Shown: one piece after another, positions 16,274 through 25,440 of the stretch
Layout: every line of letters begins with the position of its first letter
How positions within the stretch are numbered: position 1 is the stretch's first letter
Program-made: the position numbers and the translations under genes
Notes under the pieces: generated by a model
The model's input: the letters and a program-made list of their open reading frames with translations, nothing else
Databases searched by the model: none
Told to the model about the DNA's origin: nothing
Origin: Streptomyces cucumeris
GTDB lineage: Bacteria > Actinomycetota > Actinomycetes > Streptomycetales > Streptomycetaceae
NCBI RefSeq assembly: GCF_024295805.1
Contig: NZ_JANCLX010000001.1
Location: 475,856 to 539,855, forward strand
Reading direction: 5' to 3'
Length of the DNA: 64,000 nucleotides

Positions 16274-16289
16274 TAGAACACATGTTTCA
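16274..16289 (-). promoter_or_regulatory. LexA/SOS-like box upstream of the radical SAM gene
   Basis: TAGAACACATGTTTCA contains GAAC-N4-GTTT, one base from the actinobacterial/Firmicute SOS core GAAC-N4-GTTC. It lies 33-48 nt upstream of the start codon, where a repressor would block the promoter. It is also the most A/T-rich stretch of that intergenic region. Confidence 0.45.
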
Positions 16290-16409
16290 TTCGGTTCCGT
16301 CAACCCTGGATTTGGGCGGCCGACCCGGAGGTGGTTGGCTTGCCGCTGCCAGGGGCGCCGCGGTCAGCAGGGCGCCCGCCGGTTCACGGTCGATCACGGA
16401 GGAAGAGCA

Positions 16410-16865
16410 ATGGGGCAGGTCGAGGCCACCACGGAGCGCGTCGTCACGGGGAAGCCCGAGGATGTGTTCGATGCACTCGCCGACTACCGCGAGACCCGCC
16501 CCCGGCTGCTTCCGCAGCACTTCAGCGAGTACGAGGTGCGCGAGGGCGGCGACGGCGAGGGCACCGTCGTCCACTGGAAGCTCCAGGCCACCAGCAAGCG
16601 GGTGCGCGACTGCCTGCTCGAGGTCTCCGAGCCCACCGACGGGCAGCTCGTCGAGAAGGACCGCAACTCCTCGATGGTGACCACCTGGACGGTGACCCCG
16701 GCGGGCGAGGGGCAGTCCCGGGTCGTCATCACCTCCGTCTGGAACGGGGCGGGCGGTATCGGCGGCTTCTTCGAGCGGACCTTCGCCCCCAAGGGGCTCG
16801 CCCGCATCTATGACGAGCTGCTGGAGAAGCTGGCGGCCGAGGTCGCCGCCCAGGGGTCCAAGTGA
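16410..16865 (+). CDS. SRPBCC/START-like domain protein
   Basis: The 151-residue single-domain protein of the polyketide cyclase/dehydrase superfamily starts with an EATTERVVTGKPEDVFDALA strand-helix pair and ends with the long C-terminal helix IYDELLEKLAAEVA. Members bind hydrophobic ligands in a helix-grip cavity, and many have no known reaction. GGAGGAAG precedes the ATG at 16410. The gene is divergent from the radical SAM gene and followed by a terminator hairpin, so it is probably monocistronic. No catalytic residue is evident. Confidence 0.85.
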   Translation: MGQVEATTERVVTGKPEDVFDALADYRETRPRLLPQHFSEYEVREGGDGEGTVVHWKLQATSKRVRDCLLEVSEPTDGQLVEKDRNSSMVTTWTVTPAGEGQSRVVITSVWNGAGGIGGFFERTFAPKGLARIYDELLEKLAAEVAAQGSK

Positions 16866-16870
16866 CCTTC

Positions 16871-16894
16871 CGCCGTCCCCCGTTGCGGACGGCG
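16871..16894 (+). terminator. stem-loop terminator after the SRPBCC gene
   Basis: CGCCGTCC (16871-16878) pairs with GGACGGCG (16887-16894), beginning 6 nt past the stop. A second GGCCGG/CCGGCC-type structure follows. The remaining bases to 17120 show no gene and should hold the MFS promoter. Confidence 0.75.
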
Positions 16895-17120
16895 TAGGAC
16901 CCTTCCGGCCGGGCCGCGGCCGGCCCCTCCCGTCAGGGAGCGGCTGCCGCGGTCACCGGTTCGAGTGGTTTCCCGCTCGGTGCGGCATATCGTCCGCACA
17001 CCCTCTCACCGGGGAGAACGTCTCCCCGCCCCCCTCGCCGACGATTCGTCGTGGTTTGCCGGTAGTGACGCGCAATGCGAGAAATGGGCGGCGGCGCAGG
17101 TGTGACGAGGGGAGCAGGAC

Positions 17121-19631
17121 GTGGGCCAGACCACCGGGACCACCTTGGCGAAGGGGCCGGACGGAGCCGGGGACGCCGAGGGGTACGGGCCCATGGGCAC
17201 CCCCCTCTCCGTCACCGTCACCGCCCCGGTCCCCGAGGCGGACGGACCTCCGCCGGCCGACGGCGCCCCGGGCGCCCCGCTCAGCCCGGCCCGGGTCCGT
17301 ACGGTCTTCATCGGGCTGATGCTGGCGCTGCTGCTGGCGGCGCTCGACCAGACCATCGTGGCCACCGCCCTGCCCGAGGTGGTCGGTGAACTCCACGGTC
17401 TGGACAAGATGTCCTGGACCGTCACCTCCTACCTCCTCGCCGTGACGATCGTGCTGCCGCTCTACGGCAAGCTGGGCGATCTCATCGGCCGCAAGAGCGT
17501 CTTCATCTTCGCGATCGTCGTCTTCATCGCCGGGTCCGCGCTGGCGGGCTGGTCGCGCACGATGGAGGAACTGATCATCTTCCGCGCGGTCCAGGGTGTG
17601 GGCGCGGGCGGGCTGATGATCGGCGTTCAGGCGATCATGGCCGATATCGTGCCGCCCCGGGAACGCGGCCGCTACATGGGGCTCATCGGCGCCGCGTTCG
17701 GCCTCGCCTCCGTCGCCGGCCCGCTGATCGGCGGCTTCTTCACCGACCATGCCTCCTGGCGCTGGTGCTTCTACGTCAACGTCCCGTTCGGCCTGGTCAC
17801 GCTGGCGGTCGTGGCCGTGGTCCTGCGGGTGCCCGAGGCACCCCGCCGGGCCCGGTTCGACTTCCTGGGCGCGCTGTTTCTCTCGGTGTTCTCCACCTGC
17901 GCGGTGCTGCTGACCAGTTGGGGCGGTACCGAGTACGCCTGGGGCGACCGCGTCATCCTGGGGCTCGGACTGGGCGCGCTGGGCTCGGCGGTCCTCTTCG
18001 TCGTGGTGGAGTGTGTCGCGCCCGAACCGATCATCCCCATGCGGCTGTTCCGCGACTCGGTCTTCTGCGTCAGCGGGCTGATCGGCGCGGTCATCGGGGT
18101 GGCCCTGTTCGGCGCCGCCAGCTACCTGCCCACCTTCCTCCAGATGGTCGACGGGGTCTCGGCCACCGAGTCCGGTCTGCTGATGGTGCCCATGATGGGC
18201 GGCATGGTGCTGGCCTCGATCATCACCGGCCAGCTCATCAGCGGCACCGGCCGCTACAAGGTCTTCCCCGTGCTGGGCGGACTGATCTCGGTGGGCGGTA
18301 TGTGGCTGCTGTCCCGGCTGGACGAGGACACCTCCCGGCAGGACTACAGCCTCTGGATGGGTGTCCTCGGACTCGGTATCGGCCTGGTGCTGCCGGTGCT
18401 GGTGCTCGCCGTCCAGAACTCGGTGCCCCCCGCCGACCTCGGCTCGGCCACCAGCGCCAACAACTACTTCCGGCAGATCGGCGGCAGTGTCGGCGCCGCC
18501 GTCTTCGGCACCCTCTTCGCCAACCGCCTCGCCGACCGGCTCGCGGTCGAACTGCCCTCCGGGGCGGCCTCCGGCCGGGGCGCCGACGGGGCCGGACTGC
18601 CCGACCCCGAGTCGGTCACCCCGCAGATGGTGCACGCCATGCCGGGGCCCTTCCGCGACGGGTACATCGCGGCGTACGCCCACGCCATGCCGCGGATCTT
18701 CCTCTATCTCGTGCCGGTGCTCGTCCTGGGCTTCCTGCTCGCCTTCCTGCTGAAGGAGAAACCTCTGGTGTCCCACACCGACTTTGCCGTCCAGCCAGAC
18801 CCCGTCGTCCCCCCGGCGCGCACCGGCACGGCGCCGCGGCACGCCGGCGCCTCCTCCGGTCCGCCGCTCACCGCGGGCGTGCCGGTCTGCGGCACCGTCC
18901 AGCACCATGACGGCACGACGGTTCCGCGGGCCGCGCTCACCCTCATCGACGTGGGCGGCCGTCAGATCGGACGCGGTGCGAGCGGCGAGGACGGCCGGTA
19001 CGCGCTGAGCACCCCGGGCAGCGGTTCCTACGTCCTGATCGCGGCGGCCGGGGGACACCAGCCCCGGGCGGTCAGCGTCACCGTCGGCGAACGCCCGGTG
19101 GAGCTGGACGTGGTCCTCGGCGGCGCGGGACGGCTGGCCGGGGCGGTGCTCACCGCGGACGGCACCCCGGTGCGGGACGCCACGGTGACCCTGACCGATG
19201 TCCGCGGCGAGGTGGTCGCCTCCAGCCGCAGCGGACGCGAGGGCGGCTATGTGATGGGTGAGCTGGTGGCGGGGGAGTACACTCTCGCGGCGAGCGCCCC
19301 CGCGTTCCGTCCCGCGGCCCTGCCGGTCACCGTGCAGGCCGCGCGGGAGACCCGGCAGGACATCGAGCTGGCGGGCGGCGCGGTGCTGCGCGGGGTGGTC
19401 CGCGCGGGTGGCGGGCGGCCGGTGGAGGACGCCCGGGTCACCCTGCTGGACGCGGCGGGCAATGTCGTCGACACCGCCACGACCGGGGCGGACGGCGCCT
19501 TCCGCTTCATCGATCTGTCGGCGGGCGAGTACACGGTGATCGCCGCGGGCTATCCGCCGGTGGCGACCGTGCTCCAGGTGGCGGGTGGCGGCCGGACCGA
19601 ACGCGATCTCCAACTGGGCCACGAGGACTGA
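17121..19631 (+). CDS. DHA2/EmrB-type MFS exporter with C-terminal carboxypeptidase-regulatory-like repeats
   Basis: The 836-residue protein starts at GTG 17121, preceded by GAGGGGAGCAGG. Residues ~60-560 form a 14-TM drug:H+ antiporter: [13 protein letters not shown] (motif D), [10 protein letters not shown] (motif A) and GPLIGGFF (motif C) are all visible. Residues ~590-836 are three ~80-residue beta-sandwich repeats of the CarboxypepD_reg type, each running from G-T/V-V through DGRYAL, GGYVMG or GAFRFI to a [18 protein letters not shown] or AGEYTVIAA turn. These are usually extracellular modules. It probably exports a toxic or secondary metabolite; the tail's role is unknown. Confidence 0.92.
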   Translation: MGQTTGTTLAKGPDGAGDAEGYGPMGTPLSVTVTAPVPEADGPPPADGAPGAPLSPARVRTVFIGLMLALLLAALDQTIVATALPEVVGELHGLDKMSWTVTSYLLAVTIVLPLYGKLGDLIGRKSVFIFAIVVFIAGSALAGWSRTMEELIIFRAVQGVGAGGLMIGVQAIMADIVPPRERGRYMGLIGAAFGLASVAGPLIGGFFTDHASWRWCFYVNVPFGLVTLAVVAVVLRVPEAPRRARFDFLGALFLSVFSTCAVLLTSWGGTEYAWGDRVILGLGLGALGSAVLFVVVECVAPEPIIPMRLFRDSVFCVSGLIGAVIGVALFGAASYLPTFLQMVDGVSATESGLLMVPMMGGMVLASIITGQLISGTGRYKVFPVLGGLISVGGMWLLSRLDEDTSRQDYSLWMGVLGLGIGLVLPVLVLAVQNSVPPADLGSATSANNYFRQIGGSVGAAVFGTLFANRLADRLAVELPSGAASGRGADGAGLPDPESVTPQMVHAMPGPFRDGYIAAYAHAMPRIFLYLVPVLVLGFLLAFLLKEKPLVSHTDFAVQPDPVVPPARTGTAPRHAGASSGPPLTAGVPVCGTVQHHDGTTVPRAALTLIDVGGRQIGRGASGEDGRYALSTPGSGSYVLIAAAGGHQPRAVSVTVGERPVELDVVLGGAGRLAGAVLTADGTPVRDATVTLTDVRGEVVASSRSGREGGYVMGELVAGEYTLAASAPAFRPAALPVTVQAARETRQDIELAGGAVLRGVVRAGGGRPVEDARVTLLDAAGNVVDTATTGADGAFRFIDLSAGEYTVIAAGYPPVATVLQVAGGGRTERDLQLGHED

Positions 19632-19656
19632 ACGTTCCTTCGCCGCTGACCTCCGA

Positions 19657-19700
19657 CGCCGTCGGGTGGCGCCCCCGAACCGGGGTGCCACCCGGCGGCG
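19657..19700 (+). terminator. long stem-loop terminator after the MFS gene
   Basis: Arms 19657-19675 and 19682-19700 are complementary at 17 of 19 positions around a 6-nt loop, starting 25 nt past the MFS stop. No T-tract follows. Confidence 0.88.
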
Positions 19701-19838
19701 TTCGCGTCCGGCGGGGCCATAGGTCCCCCGTCCGCCGCCACATGGCACCTATTCGGGTATTGCCCCACACGGGCGGCCATCACGGTCGTACCGTGGGTAG
19801 CGGTGTCGGAGATCTTGCGTGCGAAGGAGCTGCCCCCG

Positions 19839-22338
19839 ATGGAGCATGGCACGTCGCACGGCGACGACGAGCGGGGCGGCGTGTCCGCGGTACCGGCGCC
19901 GCCCAGGGCCGTACCAGGGCGGATGCCGCTCGCCGTGGTCGTGGTGGACACCGAGGGGCTGATCACGCACTGGAGTTCCGGGGCGCGCAGGCTCTTCGGG
20001 CACAGCCGTGAGCACGCCGTCGGCCGCCCCGCCGTGGATCTGATGCCTGTCTCGGGCGCGCTGCCCGGGACGGAGGTCCCCGCCGACCGTCCCGCACTCG
20101 AGGACTCGCTGAACGGGCCGGTCCGCTATCCGACCGCGGGCCGGGCCCGGCTTGCGGACCGGGCGCGGCATCGCGCCGATGTGCTGTGGTGGGCGTACCC
20201 GCTGGTGGGCCCGGGGCCGGAGCGGCTGCTGGTACTGGCCGCGGACGCCGCCGCGCTCGCCGGGACGGCGGACGCCCCCGGGGCGGAGGCGGGTGGGGAG
20301 CATGAGCGCCACACCCCCGGATTCGCGCTGCACACCGAGTTCCCGGGCGCCGAGGCGCTGGCGGGACGGCTGCCGGACATCCTGCCCAACATGGGCCCGG
20401 CCGCCATCGGCCGGATCGTCTCCCAGGTCCTCGAACTGGGCTATCCGGTCCTGGAGATCAGCCACCATGAACGGGTGCCGGTGACCCCGGACTGGGGCAC
20501 GCCCCGCTACCGCGAACGCCAGGCGCGCCAGGAGGCGGCCCGGCGGCGCGTGGAGCTGACGGACGGCGCGCGGCCCCATCCGCACACCCTCGGGGACACC
20601 CCCGCGCCCGGCGCGTCCGTTCCGCAGACCGACCCCGAGGGGATCGACCTCGAACACGCCGCCGTCCGGGAGCGGTTGGAGTTCCTCAACGAGGTCAGCG
20701 GCCGTATCGGCAGCTCCCTGGACCTCGCCCGCACCATCCGTGAGGTCACCAGCGCCGCCGTCCCGCGCTTCGCCGACTTCGCCGGCACCCATCTGCGCGC
20801 CCAGGTCCTCGCGGGCGAGGGCTTCCCCGACGGCCCGCCCGATGTCACCACCGTCTGGCACCGCGTCTGGGTCGAGCACAACGATGAACCCGGCCGCTGG
20901 GACGACACCGTCCCGGTCGGCGAGAGCATCGCCTTCCCCGAACACACCCCGTTCTTCCAGTGCATGGTCACCGGTGAGCCGGTGCTGATCCCGCACCTCA
21001 GCGAGGAGATGGGGGACCGGATCGCCGGGCAGTTCGAGAAGCGCGACCTGCGGCCGCTGATGAACGGCCGCTCGGTGCTGATCGTGCCGCTCAAGGCGCG
21101 CGATGTGGTGCTGGGCTTCATGGTGCTGATGCGCCGCCCCGGGCGTGAGCTGTTCGACGACATGGACCGGACCACCGGTGCCGAACTCGCCGCCCGCGCC
21201 GGGCTGGTGCTGGACAACGCCCGGATGTACACCTTCCAGGAGAACGTTGCCGAGACGCTCCAGGACAGCATGCTGCCGCAGGTGACCCCGCGGATGGCGG
21301 GCTGTGACACCGCCACCCGGTATCTGCCCGGCACCCGGCTCGGCCGGGTCGGCGGCGACTGGTTCGACAGCATCAAACTGCCCGGTTCGCGTACCGCGCT
21401 GGTGGTCGGCGATGTGATGGGGCATGGGCTGAACTCGGCGGCGATGATGGGGCAGTTGCGCACCGCCGTCCAGACCATGGCGGCCCTGGACCTGCCGCCC
21501 GCCCAGTTGCTGCGCAACCTCGACGACCTGGCGCAGCGGCTCGGTGAGCACTATCTGGCCACCTGTCTGTACGCGGTCTACGACCCGATCCGCTCCGAGC
21601 TGCTGATCGCCAACGCCGGACACATCCCGCCGGTGCTGGTGCGTGCCGAGGACGGCCGCAGTGAGCTGCTGGAGCTGCCGACCGGGGCACCCATAGGGGT
21701 CGGCGGAGTGCCGTTCGAGACGGCGCGGGTCCGGGTGGCCCCCGGCGACCGGCTGGTGCTGTGCACCGACGGGCTGGTCGAGGTGCGCGGCCAGGACATC
21801 GGCGCGGGGCTGGCGGCGCTGTGCGAGTCCGCCGCCCATCCGGCCGCGTCCATGGACGACGCCTGCGACACCATCATCCGCGCGCTCAACCCGCGCGACG
21901 GCCGCAAGGACGATGTGGCGCTGCTGATGGCCCGGCTGAACGGCATCCCGCCCCAAGGACGTCGCCCAGTGGCGGCTGGCACTGGATCCCCAGGAGGTCG
22001 GCAGGGCCCGGCGGCTGGTCCGGGAGCGGCTGGCGCGCTGGGGGCTCGGCGAGGCGGCCGAGACGGCCGAACTCCTGGTGAGCGAGGCGGTGACCAATGC
22101 CGTGCGGCACGCCCACAGCCACCATGTGGTGCTGCGCCTGGTGCGTACCGAGGCGCTGCTGTGCGAGGTCTCGGACGACGACCACGAGCTGCCCGCGCTG
22201 CTGGGCGCGGGCCGTGAGGACGAGTTCGGCCGGGGACTGCGGGTGATCAGCGCGCTGGCGCGGGAGTGGGGCACCAGCCGTTCCGGGCGGGGCAAGACCG
22301 TGTGGTTCGAGCAGGCGCTGCCGCGCCCGGCGCGCTGA
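19839..22338 (+). CDS. PAS-GAF-SpoIIE phosphatase with HATPase domain, split by a frameshift
   Basis: This is a Streptomyces regulatory phosphatase: an N-terminal PAS domain (VVVVDTEGLITHWSSGARRL), a middle GAF region, a PP2C/SpoIIE domain (VGGDWFDSIKLPG, VVGDVMGHG, DDVALLMARL) and a C-terminal HATPase_c anti-sigma domain (LVSEAVTNAVRHA). Frame 3 is good to MARLNGIPP. At CCCC (21951-21954) one base too many shifts the frame, and the HATPase part continues in the next frame to 22338. Reading three Cs restores one ~832-residue chain. I chose ATG 19839 (GGAG 9 nt upstream) over GTG 19803. It would dephosphorylate an anti-anti-sigma factor and bind or phosphorylate its partner. It may be a sequencing error or a true mutation. 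Confidence 0.85.
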
Positions 22339-22471
22339 CCGTTCGAACACGGCGTGAAGGATTCCGCGGAAGCGGGCCGTCGTGCGCCGGAGCACTTGCC
22401 CGCGCGGGGCGCTGCCGGTAGGCAGCGGGGCAGCACCATGGAGTCGGCCGAATCGGACCCGGGGAGCGGCG

Positions 22472-23200
22472 ATGAGCGTGTCGGAGCGCTACAGGCAGGC
22501 GTGGGAGAGCTATTGGAAGGAGACCCCGGACGATCCGGGGGAGGCCATCTGGGACGCGGACCCGTCGCTGAGCGCGGCTCCGCACACCGAGCTGCTGGCG
22601 CCGTACGCGGACGCCCCGCTGCCGGTCCTGGACCTCGGCTGTGGCAACGGCACCCAGACCCGCTATCTGGCCTCCCGCTTCCCGCGGGCGATCGGTGTCG
22701 ACCTGTCGTGGGCGGCGGTGGAGCACGCGCGGCGCGCGGACACCGCGGGGGTCGCGGAGTTCCGGCAGCTCAGCCTGACCGACGCCGACGGGGTGCGGGA
22801 GCTGCACGACGAGCTCGGGGACGCCTATGTCTATATGCGCGCCGTGATCCACCAGAGCGATGCGGGGGACCGGCAGCCGGTCGCCGAGGCGGTGGCGACG
22901 CTGGTGGGCACGCGCGGCCGGGCGTTCGTGGTGGAGCTGACCGAGGCGTCCAAGGCCACCCTGGCCAGGCTGGCCGAGAGCCCCGGCGGTCCGCCCGCCA
23001 AACTGCGGCGCGTCTTCGACCACGGTCTGCGGCCCGCCGACGCGGCGGACGTCGAGGTGCCGGAGCTGCTGGCGGCGGCGGGGCTGGAGATCCTGGCCGA
23101 GGGGCCGACGGCGCTCGCCCAGACGGAGCAGTGGGCCGACGGCTCCCGGGTGGAGCTTCCGGCGCGCTGGTTCGTGGTGGGGCGGCACCGGCTGGGCTAG
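22472..23200 (+). CDS. class I SAM-dependent methyltransferase
   Basis: The 242-residue protein has SAM motif I in VLDLGCGNGTQTRYL (residues ~62-76) and the acidic strand-2 end in IGVDLS. The remainder is a single methyltransferase domain ending with RWFVVGRH. The ATG at 22472 follows GGGGAG. It lies 134 nt after the phosphatase gene and 55 nt before the peptidase operon, so it may be its own unit. The methyl acceptor cannot be told from sequence; the short length suits a small-molecule substrate. Confidence 0.87.
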   Translation: MSVSERYRQAWESYWKETPDDPGEAIWDADPSLSAAPHTELLAPYADAPLPVLDLGCGNGTQTRYLASRFPRAIGVDLSWAAVEHARRADTAGVAEFRQLSLTDADGVRELHDELGDAYVYMRAVIHQSDAGDRQPVAEAVATLVGTRGRAFVVELTEASKATLARLAESPGGPPAKLRRVFDHGLRPADAADVEVPELLAAAGLEILAEGPTALAQTEQWADGSRVELPARWFVVGRHRLG

Positions 23201-23205
23201 ACCAG

Positions 23206-23214
23206 TTATCCACA
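23206..23214 (+). promoter_or_regulatory. isolated perfect DnaA box
   Basis: TTATCCACA, the exact 9-mer DnaA consensus, sits 6 nt after the methyltransferase stop and 42 nt before the M55 peptidase start. I see no second box nearby. It may titrate or respond to DnaA, or be chance. Confidence 0.35.
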
Positions 23215-23255
23215 GGGCTGGTTCGTGCCCATCCCAGCGCGTAACGTGACAAGGC

Positions 23256-24089
23256 ATGAAGATCCTTATCAGCGCCGACATGGAGGGCGCCACCGGCGTG
23301 ACCTGGCCCGCTGATGTGCTGCCTGGCACCCCGCAGTGGGAGCGCTGCCGCCGCCTGTTCACGTCCGACGTGAGCGCCGCGGTGGCCGGGTTCCTCGACG
23401 GGGGCGCGGACGAGGTCCTCATCAACGAGGCGCACTGGACGATGCGCAATCTGCTGCTGGAGGAGCTGGACGAGCGAGCGCAGATGCTCACCGGCCGGCA
23501 CAAGAGTCTGAGCATGGTCGAGGGGGTGCAGCACGGCGATGTGGACGGGATCGCGTTCGTCGGGTACCACACCGGCGCGGGCACCGAGGGCGTCCTCGCC
23601 CACACCTATCTGGCCAACTCCATCACCGGGGTGTGGGTGGACGGCGTCCCCGCGAGCGAGGGCAGGCTCAATGCCCTGGTCGTCGCCGAGTACGGGGTGC
23701 CGGTGGTGCTGGTGACCGGTGACGACCGCACCTGTGAGGACGCCAAGGGCTATGCTCCGCAGGCCCGTTCGGTCGCCGTCAAGGACTATGTCTCGCGCTA
23801 CGCGGCGGTGTGCCGCACCCCCGTCCGCACCGCGGCGGACATCAGGGCCGCCGCGCGGGAGGCGGCGGCCCTGGCGGTGCGCCATGAGCCCGCGCGCGGC
23901 GGGCCGTTCACGGTGGAGCTGGAGTTCGACGCCGCGCATCTGGCGGGCGCGGCGAGTGTGGTGCCGGGGGTGGAGCCTAGCGGTGAGCGTCGCGTCGCCT
24001 ACACCTCGGCCACGATGTACGAGGGCATCCGCTGCTTCAAGGCGGTCACGACGGTCGTCTCGGCCGCGGTGGAGGAGCAGTATGGCTGA
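23256..24089 (+). CDS. M55 family peptidase, DppA-like D-aminopeptidase
   Basis: The 277-residue protein begins MKILISADMEGATGVT, the D-x-E-G metal-binding start typical of M55 zinc D-aminopeptidases. Further family signatures are VLINEAHWTMRNLL, FVGYHTGAG and VPVVLVTGDD. It should release N-terminal D-amino acids from short peptides in the cytoplasm, for instance cell-wall fragments. Its last 8 nt overlap the start of the M20 gene, and the S9 gene follows 3 nt after that, so three peptidases are co-transcribed. Confidence 0.9.
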   Translation: MKILISADMEGATGVTWPADVLPGTPQWERCRRLFTSDVSAAVAGFLDGGADEVLINEAHWTMRNLLLEELDERAQMLTGRHKSLSMVEGVQHGDVDGIAFVGYHTGAGTEGVLAHTYLANSITGVWVDGVPASEGRLNALVVAEYGVPVVLVTGDDRTCEDAKGYAPQARSVAVKDYVSRYAAVCRTPVRTAADIRAAAREAAALAVRHEPARGGPFTVELEFDAAHLAGAASVVPGVEPSGERRVAYTSATMYEGIRCFKAVTTVVSAAVEEQYG

Positions 24090-25437
24090 CACGGACCGTT
24101 CCCGGGCGATCGACGCGATCGACCCCCAGGCGCTCGACGAGGTGGTGCGGTTCACCTCCGAGCTGATCGCCATCGACACCACCAACCGCGGCGGCGGCGA
24201 CTGCTCGGAGCGGCCGGCCGCCGAGTACGTGGCGGAGATGCTCGGCGACGTGGACATCGACCCCACCTTGCTGGAGCGCTCACCGGGGCGGACCAATGTG
24301 GTCGCCCGGATCGAGGGCACCGACCCTTCCGCCCCCGCGCTGCTGGTCCACGGCCATCTGGACGTGGTGCCCGCCGAGCCCGCCGACTGGACCGTGCACC
24401 CCTTCTCCGGTGAGGTCCGTGACGGGGTGGTGTGGGGCCGCGGCGCGATCGACATGAAGAACATGGACGCGATGGTGCTGGCCGTCGTGCGCGCCTGGGC
24501 CCGGTCGGGGGTCCGGCCCCGCCGGGACATCGTGCTGGCCTTCACCGCCGATGAGGAGGACAGCGCCGAGGCGGGCTCCGGCTTCCTCGCCGACCGGCAC
24601 GCCGAGCTGTTCGAGGGCTGCACCGAGGGCATCAGCGAATCGGGCGCCTTCACCTTCCACACCGGATCCGGGATGCGGCTCTACCCCATCGCGGCGGGGG
24701 AGCGCGGCACCGCTTGGCTCAAGCTCACCGCGCGCGGCCGGGCCGGACACGGTTCTAAGGTCAACCGGGCCAACGCGGTCAGCAGACTGGCCGCCGCCGT
24801 GGCCCGGATCGGTGAGCACCAGTGGCCGGTGCGGCTCACGCCCACGGTGAAGGCCGCACTGTCCGAACTGGCCGCGCTGCACGGCGTCCCGGCCGACCTG
24901 GACGCGCCGGACCTCGACATCGACGCGCTGCTCGCCGCGCTCGGCCCGGCCGCGGCCCTGGTCGAGCCGACCGTGCGCAACAGCGCCAACCCCACGGTCC
25001 TGGAGGCCGGTTACAAGGTCAATGTGATCCCCGGGAGCGCCACCGCCTATGTGGACGGCCGGATGCTGCCCGGTGCGGAGGAGGAGTTCTCCACCACCCT
25101 GGACCGGCTCACCGGGCCGGACGTGGAGTGGGGATTCCACCACCGCGAAGTCCCGCTCCAAGCGCCGGTCGGGCCGGACGCCCCGACGTACCAGGCGATG
25201 CGCGCCGCCGTGGAGCGGTTCGACCCGGGCGGCCATGTGGTGCCCTACTGCATGTCGGGCGGCACGGACGCCAAGCAGTTCTCCCGTCTCGGCATCCTCG
25301 GCTACGGCTTCTCACCGCTGCGCCTCCCCGAGGGCTTCGACTACCAGGCGCTCTACCACGGTGTGGACGAGCGGGTGCCGGTGGACGCCCTGCACTTCGG
25401 GGTCCGGGTGCTCGACCACTTCCTGCAGAGGGCGTGA
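24082..25437 (+). CDS. M20 family metallopeptidase (ArgE/DapE-like)
   Basis: The 451-residue di-zinc hydrolase shows the expected ligands: LLVHGHLDVVPAE (His and Asp), GRGAIDMKN (bridging Asp), TADEEDSAEAG (catalytic Glu pair) and a late His in ALYHGVDERV. The central dimerisation lid contains AGHGSKVNRANAV. It hydrolyses an amide or peptide bond in a small substrate. The ATG at 24082 overlaps the M55 gene by 8 nt. Upstream frame extension merely mirrors M55. It is the middle of the three-peptidase unit. Confidence 0.92.
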   Translation: MADTDRSRAIDAIDPQALDEVVRFTSELIAIDTTNRGGGDCSERPAAEYVAEMLGDVDIDPTLLERSPGRTNVVARIEGTDPSAPALLVHGHLDVVPAEPADWTVHPFSGEVRDGVVWGRGAIDMKNMDAMVLAVVRAWARSGVRPRRDIVLAFTADEEDSAEAGSGFLADRHAELFEGCTEGISESGAFTFHTGSGMRLYPIAAGERGTAWLKLTARGRAGHGSKVNRANAVSRLAAAVARIGEHQWPVRLTPTVKAALSELAALHGVPADLDAPDLDIDALLAALGPAAALVEPTVRNSANPTVLEAGYKVNVIPGSATAYVDGRMLPGAEEEFSTTLDRLTGPDVEWGFHHREVPLQAPVGPDAPTYQAMRAAVERFDPGGHVVPYCMSGGTDAKQFSRLGILGYGFSPLRLPEGFDYQALYHGVDERVPVDALHFGVRVLDHFLQRA

Positions 25438-25440
25438 GCG

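Noticed and set aside
16953..19748. 931-codon open frame opposite the MFS exporter
   Set aside because: Composition is that of an antisense shadow (His/Gly/Arg/Asp-rich), while the plus strand encodes a full exporter.
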